Positions 59,391 through 64,000 of a DNA stretch of 64,000 nucleotides are shown piece after piece. Every line of letters begins with the position of its first letter. Position 1 is the stretch's first letter. The notes beneath the pieces were generated by a model. That model made no database searches, was not told the origin of the DNA, and saw only the letters and a program-made list of their open reading frames with translations. The position numbers and the translations under genes were made by a program. This DNA is from Timonella sp031979385 (GTDB lineage: Bacteria > Actinomycetota > Actinomycetes > Actinomycetales > Cellulomonadaceae), in contig DALZEF010000007.1 in NCBI GenBank assembly GCA_031979385.1, positions 1-64,000 on the forward strand, read 5' to 3'.

Positions 59391-61844
59391 GTGAATGCTG
59401 TCATGAAAATACGTGACGCTCGCCGCGGGCAGATTGCGGTAGGCACAGTCATCCTTGCGATACTGGGTAGCCTTATCGTGTTGCCCGGCGCAACTGCTGC
59501 ACCACAGCAGTCTGATCAGGCAGATGTACGGGTGCCGAACTTGCCCGTAGTTACCGCCGACACCGAATGGAAATACCTCGACGACAACAGTGATCCGGCA
59601 CAGCGCCACGAGGACATCCGTGTGTGGACGAAGCCCGAGTTCGATGACTCGGCGTGGAAGACAGCATCCGGTAGCTTCGGAGCCAAGGACGGAAAACTTC
59701 AGAGCGTCAGCGGATACCTGCCGAAGAACCTCCTGAACCACTACATTGACGGTCAGGCTCGCCCAGCAGTTCCGACGTACTTCTTCCGCACCACCTTCGA
59801 CCTTGAAGCAGGGGTCGCAGAGCAGGTTGAGGCACTGACCGGAGAACTCGTCTTCGACGACGCACTCATAGTGTGGATCAACGGCGAGAAAGTTGCCGGT
59901 TTCAAGGATGAGCGCGTTACCGGCACCACCAACCTTGAATATGCTGGCGACTCCGCTGGCTCTCCAGTCAAGCGTGAATTCTCCGTTCCTGGAGCCGCTC
60001 TCAGCGACGGCGCAAACACCGTTGCGATTGCTCTCTACCAGGACCGTGAGTCCTCCTCCGACATCTACTTCGACGCTGGCGATTGGAAGCTTACTGGTCA
60101 GACCGCCGGCGAGACTCCAGTAGAAAACCTGGCGCCAACGCGCGTGATCCTGACTCCACACGGTGATATGAAGACCGAGCAGTCGTTCACCTGGCTTGCG
60201 GGCAGCGCCGAGCACACGACAGGTGAGGTTCAGATCCGCCCATCGGCTGGCACCGAGAGTGACATCCGCGTTGTGGAAGCCTACAACGTGGGTAAGAACA
60301 CAACTCTCCCTGAGCACCACTTCTCGGCGACTGTCACCGGCCTCAAGCCTGGCACCACCTACACCTATCGGGTCGGAGCCGAAGGCGGCTGGAGCGAGTG
60401 GTACGAGTTCACCACTGATGACCCAAACGTTTCCAAGTTCAAGTACCTCTACTACGGTGATGCACAGATCGGCTTGGACTCAACCTGGCCACGCGTCGTC
60501 GCGGCAGCCGAGGAGAGGGTTGGCAAGCACATTGGTTCCGTACACGCAGGTGACCTGATCGATGTCGCCTCGAACGACACCCAGTGGAAGAACTGGTTCA
60601 AGGGAATGGAGAACTCAGCTACAACCACCAACGTGTTCGCGGCACCGGGTAACCACGAGTACTCCGGCGACAGGCTCATGCAGAACTGGAAGGCTCACTT
60701 CGAGTACCAGGCCAATGGCCCCACCAACGAGACGATTGGCGACCTGGCCACGCGTGCGGAAGGCGACTCGGACGTGGCCCGCCAGTACCGTGCATATTTT
60801 GACTGGTGGGAGCAGTTCGCCCGGGAGACCGTGTACTTCGCGGACTACAGCAACATCCGTTTCATCACTTTGAATGCAACCCGCGACACCACGTTCCTGC
60901 GTCCTGACGTGTTGCCTTCCTGCTCCGGCTCCGAGTGCCCTTCGAACTCGGTGGCTAACCTGTGGATTGACTACCAGGCAGCGTGGCTCGACCACGTTCT
61001 GGAGACCAGCCCACAGAAGTGGAACGTTGTGACCTTCCACCAGCCGGTGTACTCGACCTCTTCGGGACGTAACGAGCCAGTCCTGCGCGAGAAGTGGGTT
61101 CCCATCTTCCAGAGGCACAACATCGACCTGGTTCAGATGGGCCATGACCACACCTATGGCCGTGGGTTCAACAACGACGACAAGACCGAGGTTGACGGAA
61201 TGACCACCGGCCCGGTCTACGCGGTATCGAATTCGGGTGCCAAGCACTACAACCTGGAGACCGATGCCCGCAACGTGTGGACCAACAACAATGCGACCCA
61301 GGTTCTGCGTGGCCAGGGTGTGACCACGTACCAGGTCATCACCGTCGACAAAGACACGATCCGCTACGAGTCGTACCTCGTTGAGGTGACCTCGATCGCC
61401 AACACCGACAAGAAGCCCGGCGATCTGTACGACTCGTTCACGATCACCAAGTACGACGACGGTACGAAGTATGTGACCGAGGACGGCGTGGAGATTCCTG
61501 GGCCTAACATTGACCCGATCACCATGTGTGAGACCACTCCAAACGCTCCCGCAAGCGCATGGGACGCAGACAAGGTATATCAGTCCGGTGATCTGGTGTT
61601 CGTTGACGGACAGATCTTTGAGGCCCAGTGGTACGCGCACGGTACCGTTCCCGGTGAGGCCTACGGCCCGTGGTCTGCTCTGACCGCGTGTGGTGTTGAT
61701 CCTGCCGAGGTGCAGGAATGGCACTCTTCAACGATCTACCAGGCCGGTGATCGGGTGCTCTTCGATGGAGAGACCTACACGGCGTCATGGTGGACTCGCG
61801 GTGAGGCTCCTGGCGCAGCGCAGTGGGGTCCGTGGAAGAAGTAA
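59391..61844 (+). CDS. Secreted purple acid phosphatase with two chitin-binding-type modules
   Basis: 817 aa. Signal peptide (VGTVILAILGSLIVLPGATAA). A beta-rich N-terminal domain, a fibronectin III-like domain near residues 245-350 (RVILTPHGDMKTEQSFTW), then the metallophosphatase: YYGDAQIG, HAGDLID, APGNHEY, TFHQPVY and MGHDHTYGRG give the metal ligands. At the C-terminus two CBM5/12-like modules each read YQSGDLVFVDGQIFEAQWYA and YQAGDRVLFDGETYTASWWT. Likely scavenges phosphate while bound to a polysaccharide surface. Start GTG 59391 or ATG 59403. Confidence 0.92.
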   Translation: MNAVMKIRDARRGQIAVGTVILAILGSLIVLPGATAAPQQSDQADVRVPNLPVVTADTEWKYLDDNSDPAQRHEDIRVWTKPEFDDSAWKTASGSFGAKDGKLQSVSGYLPKNLLNHYIDGQARPAVPTYFFRTTFDLEAGVAEQVEALTGELVFDDALIVWINGEKVAGFKDERVTGTTNLEYAGDSAGSPVKREFSVPGAALSDGANTVAIALYQDRESSSDIYFDAGDWKLTGQTAGETPVENLAPTRVILTPHGDMKTEQSFTWLAGSAEHTTGEVQIRPSAGTESDIRVVEAYNVGKNTTLPEHHFSATVTGLKPGTTYTYRVGAEGGWSEWYEFTTDDPNVSKFKYLYYGDAQIGLDSTWPRVVAAAEERVGKHIGSVHAGDLIDVASNDTQWKNWFKGMENSATTTNVFAAPGNHEYSGDRLMQNWKAHFEYQANGPTNETIGDLATRAEGDSDVARQYRAYFDWWEQFARETVYFADYSNIRFITLNATRDTTFLRPDVLPSCSGSECPSNSVANLWIDYQAAWLDHVLETSPQKWNVVTFHQPVYSTSSGRNEPVLREKWVPIFQRHNIDLVQMGHDHTYGRGFNNDDKTEVDGMTTGPVYAVSNSGAKHYNLETDARNVWTNNNATQVLRGQGVTTYQVITVDKDTIRYESYLVEVTSIANTDKKPGDLYDSFTITKYDDGTKYVTEDGVEIPGPNIDPITMCETTPNAPASAWDADKVYQSGDLVFVDGQIFEAQWYAHGTVPGEAYGPWSALTACGVDPAEVQEWHSSTIYQAGDRVLFDGETYTASWWTRGEAPGAAQWGPWKK

Positions 61845-61862
61845 TCCACTCCCCTCGGCGCT

Positions 61863-61915
61863 GAAAGGACACCGCGCTCCCCCGGCTTCAGTTGGGCGGA
61901 GCGCGGTGTCCTTTC
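61863..61915 (+). terminator. Terminator of the phosphatase gene
   Basis: Perfect 18-bp GC-rich arms (outer part GAAAGGACACCGCGCTCC) around a 17-nt loop, just after the stop codon, with flanking GAAA and TTTC. Confidence 0.9.
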
Positions 61916-61956
61916 TGCACGCAGTTACTGGGCCCGCACCGCAACGCAAGATGTTT

Positions 61957-62031
61957 CGTCGGACTGTGGGTTTCGTCGTCAATCTATGGCTTTGATACCC
62001 ACAGATTGACGACGAAACCCACAGTCCGACG
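61957..62031. repeat. Perfect 29-bp inverted repeat
   Basis: Arms 61957-61985 and 62003-62031 are exact complements around a 17-nt spacer. The arm contains TTTCGTCGTCAATCT. A third partial copy (ATTGACGACGAA) follows near 62064-62075. Not needed for termination, since separate terminators lie on each side. Confidence 0.9.
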
Positions 62032-62147
62032 GTTAGGCGCGTAACGGTTGGCAGAGCCCATATTGACGACGAACCGGTTGCTTTGGGCGTGAACGTGCCG
62101 GTTTTTGTTTGTGTGTGAGTACCGACAAATCGCACAGATAAGTAAAA

Positions 62148-62178
62148 CCTGCACACTCAGCGTGGCTGAGTGTGCAGG
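62148..62178 (-). terminator. Terminator of the lpdA-type gene
   Basis: Perfect 14-bp arms CCTGCACACTCAGC and complement with a 3-nt loop, followed by TTTTAC on the minus strand, 9 nt after the stop. Confidence 0.85.
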
Positions 62179-62186
62179 CCTAGGTA

Positions 62187-63650
62187 TCAGTCGACGGAGC
62201 GGTGTCCCTGTAGCGCGGCCTCGGCGATGGTGCCGGTCAGCGAGGGGTACACAGTGAACGCTCCGGCAACCTCATCGACGGTGAGGCGGTGCTGCACGGC
62301 AAGGGTGATTGGATAGATCAGTTCCGATGCGCGCGGTGCCACGATCACGCCGCCGACAACCGTGCCGGATTCGGTGCGGGAGAACAGTTTGACGAATCCC
62401 TCGCGGATGCCCATCATCTTTGCGCGGGCGTTGCCCTTGAGTTCAATGCGGGTCACCGTGTATTTCATATCCAGTTCGAGCAGTTCCTTCTGGGTGTACC
62501 CAACGTTTGCGATCTCCGGGGCTGTGAAGATGTTCGCGGCAACGGTGCGCAACTTGATCGGGTTGACCGTGTCTCCCAGCGCATGCGACATCGCGATACG
62601 CCCCTGCATTCCAGCAACGGACGCAAGTGGGAAAACCCCCGTGCAGTCGCCTGCGGCGTAGATCCCGCGAACCGAGGTGCGCGACACCTTGTCGGTGACT
62701 ACGTGCCCAGACTCACGCACCGCCACGCCAACCTCTTCCAAACCGATGTCCTGGGTATTGGGGACCGAGCCAACGGCCATGAGCACGTGGCTTCCGGTAA
62801 CGACCTGACCGTCGGACAGAGTCACCTCAACGTGCTCATCATCCCCGACACCAACAACGCGCGCAGCGTGGGCACGGGACTTCGACAGGACGGTCATACC
62901 GCGAGACTTGAACACCTCTTCGATCAGATTCGCTGCATCCTCGTCCTCTCCTGGAAGAACTCGGTCTCGGGAGGACACGAGCGTCACATCGGCACCCAGT
63001 GCGTGGTAGGCACCCGCGAACTCAGCACCGGTCACACCCGAGCCCACTACGATGAGGTGCTGCGGCAGTTCAGTGAGGTTGTAGAGCTGGGTCCAGGTCA
63101 GTATGCGGCGGCCATCTGGCTGAGCATCCGGCAGGACGCGAGGCGTGGCGCCCACGGACACCAAAATCGCGTCGGCTTCTAAGGTGAGGTCGGGCTGGGA
63201 GGCACCTGACTCGTCGATAATCTCGCTGACCGCAACGCTGCGGTCGGTCAGGAGTTTTCCGCGACCTTGAATAACTTGGATTCCGGCCTGCCGGATGCGG
63301 TGTTCGATGTCAGCGGACTGAGTGGCCGCGAGCGCCCGAATGCGTTGATTGATCACGCCGAGGTCCGCGGTGATGGTGTGGGAGGTGTTGCCGGATTCGT
63401 CGTTGATGCGGATACCGAGTTCGGCTGCGTTGCCGCCCAGGGTCATCCATTCGGCTGTGGCGATGAGGGTTTTGGAGGGGACGACGTCGGTGAGGACGGT
63501 TGATCCGCCCAGTCCGCGGCGTTCGATGATGGTGACGTCTGCTCCGAGACGCGCAGCGACGAGGGCTGCTTCGTAGCCGCCTGGTCCGCCTCCAAGAATG
63601 GCGATTTTTGGGCGGTGGGTAGCGACGAGTGGATTGGGGGATGTAGTCAC
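62187..63650 (-). CDS. lpdA: LpdA-type NAD(P)H-dependent flavoprotein reductase
   Basis: 487 aa pyridine nucleotide-disulfide oxidoreductase fold: FAD site KIAILGGGPGGYEAALVAARLG, NAD site LIVVGSGVTGAEFAGAYHALG, second FAD motif GIYAAGDCTG, and a C-terminal dimer domain. Where dihydrolipoamide dehydrogenase has the Cys pair, this has GGSTVLTDVVPSKTL without cysteines. This matches the mycobacterial LpdA (Rv3303c) group, NAD(P)H:quinone reductases, rather than E3 of pyruvate dehydrogenase. Divergent from the purine nucleoside phosphorylase gene, as in related actinobacteria. Confidence 0.9.
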   Translation of the reverse strand: MTTSPNPLVATHRPKIAILGGGPGGYEAALVAARLGADVTIIERRGLGGSTVLTDVVPSKTLIATAEWMTLGGNAAELGIRINDESGNTSHTITADLGVINQRIRALAATQSADIEHRIRQAGIQVIQGRGKLLTDRSVAVSEIIDESGASQPDLTLEADAILVSVGATPRVLPDAQPDGRRILTWTQLYNLTELPQHLIVVGSGVTGAEFAGAYHALGADVTLVSSRDRVLPGEDEDAANLIEEVFKSRGMTVLSKSRAHAARVVGVGDDEHVEVTLSDGQVVTGSHVLMAVGSVPNTQDIGLEEVGVAVRESGHVVTDKVSRTSVRGIYAAGDCTGVFPLASVAGMQGRIAMSHALGDTVNPIKLRTVAANIFTAPEIANVGYTQKELLELDMKYTVTRIELKGNARAKMMGIREGFVKLFSRTESGTVVGGVIVAPRASELIYPITLAVQHRLTVDEVAGAFTVYPSLTGTIAEAALQGHRSVD

Positions 63651-63787
63651 GGCTCAATTATGGCAGCAGGTAGGACTTTAGGCCGTTTGTCCTTAATCTT
63701 GAGCATTTTCTATTCACACTGTGACGGTTGGCGTTTCAGTTTCGCGAGTGAAGGCGTTCCAGTGTCGCGTCAAACGCTTAATCGAGA

Positions 63788-63793
63788 TAATCT
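63788..63793 (+). promoter_or_regulatory. -10 box of a probable leaderless promoter
   Basis: TAATCT lies 6 nt before the ATG of the purine nucleoside phosphorylase gene. Confidence 0.5.
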
Positions 63794-63799
63794 CGGAGC

Positions 63800-64000
63800 A
63801 TGACTTCATCTTCGTTTACACCTGACGACACGCTCTCAAACGTTGACCCCTTCGACATCGCAGCCGAAGCAGCCGCTTACATCGCACAAGTAACAGGCGT
63901 TGAAAGCCACGACATCGCACTCGTTCTCGGTTCAGGCTGGGGCGGAGCCGCCGAACTTCTCGGCGAGACCATCGCAGAGATCCCAAGCCACGAGGTTCCC
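63800..64000 (+). CDS. Purine nucleoside phosphorylase, partial (runs off the window)
   Basis: Cleaves purine nucleosides with phosphate. Only the first 67 codons are present. After an acidic leader (MTSSSFTPDDTLSNVDPFD) the sequence ALVLGSGWGGAAELLGETIAEIP is the phosphate-binding N-terminal motif of the trimeric PNP family. The ATG follows a TAATCT box by 6 nt, so the mRNA is probably leaderless. Divergent from lpdA. Confidence 0.85.
   Translation, partial: MTSSSFTPDDTLSNVDPFDIAAEAAAYIAQVTGVESHDIALVLGSGWGGAAELLGETIAEIPSHEVP

Larger units (their letters stand above)
61845..62186. other. Convergent intergenic region rich in inverted repeats
   Basis: No gene. Holds a terminator (61863-61915), a 29-bp inverted repeat (61957-62031) and the terminator of lpdA (62148-62178). 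Confidence 0.6.

Noticed and set aside
59307..60320. 337-aa minus-strand frame over the phosphatase start
   Set aside because: No family similarity; overlaps the signal peptide and N-terminal domain of a clear gene.
60615..61724. 369-aa minus-strand frame over the phosphatase gene
   Set aside because: Shadow frame; the plus strand has full metallophosphatase motifs.
1..64000. tRNA or rRNA genes
   Set aside because: The only TTCGANTCC-type T-arm sequences found belong to ssrA and its att copy; no other tRNA-like or rRNA sequence was noticed by eye.

Overview
The window reads as a chromosomal segment of a mid-to-high-GC actinobacterium, probably an Actinomycetales/Actinomycetaceae-type organism (inference). 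Supporting signs are a Streptomyces-type mevalonate gene order, an actinobacterial acyl-CoA carboxylase with epsilon subunit, an ftsE-ftsX-M23 peptidase-smpB-ssrA block, a Tad pilus cluster of the actinobacterial kind, a tmRNA tag ending in ALAA, and many start codons placed 6-7 nt after a TANNNT box, as in leaderless actinobacterial mRNAs. It is a draft assembly: ten Ns sit at 52865-52874.

Layout. 1-4700 (minus): a tightly coupled mevalonate operon (mevalonate kinase, diphosphomevalonate decarboxylase, phosphomevalonate kinase, type 2 IPP isomerase, HMG-CoA reductase); the reductase frame has an in-frame TAG. 5174-5953: a divergent YrdC/Sua5-domain protein behind a good promoter. 6163-15468: a roughly 9.3 kb island bounded by a 22-bp direct repeat of the ssrA 3' end. 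It carries an ABC transporter with a small secreted four-cysteine protein, a DNA methyltransferase, a HEPN-motif protein and unknown proteins, but no recognisable integrase. 15449-21478 (minus): ssrA, smpB, a secreted M23 peptidase, ftsX, ftsE, prfB. 21608-26631 (minus): Tad/Flp pilus genes. 26966-32797: def, an SRAP protein, a class III adenylate cyclase, birA, and the acyl-CoA carboxylase beta and epsilon subunits. 32941-36704 (minus): a heterodimeric ABC exporter.

37051-45944: an SDR-type epimerase, a VKOR family protein, a DUF885 peptidase, a two-gene cassette (DUF2599 secreted protein plus membrane protein) flanked by two near-identical hairpins, an NlpC/P60-CHAP-like protein, Maf, and the biotinylated acyl-CoA carboxylase alpha subunit. 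46591-59172: a surface glycan region with a NeuA-HAD fusion, NeuB, a polysialyltransferase-like protein, a second glycosyltransferase-like protein, a GT2, a 938-aa double glycosyltransferase and a hexapeptide acetyltransferase. A Nudix protein and a membrane-anchored EEP-fold protein lie among them. 59391-64000: a secreted purple acid phosphatase with two chitin-binding-type modules, a 29-bp inverted repeat, an LpdA-type flavoprotein, and the start of a purine nucleoside phosphorylase.

How the parts work together: the mevalonate operon would supply isoprenoid precursors. AccA-type, AccD and AccE subunits plus BirA make a biotin-dependent acyl-CoA carboxylase. FtsEX with the M23 protein is a divisome hydrolase module. 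tmRNA and SmpB form the trans-translation system, whose RNA gene has been used as an integration site. NeuB/NeuA and the transferases indicate a nonulosonate (sialic-acid-like) surface polysaccharide.
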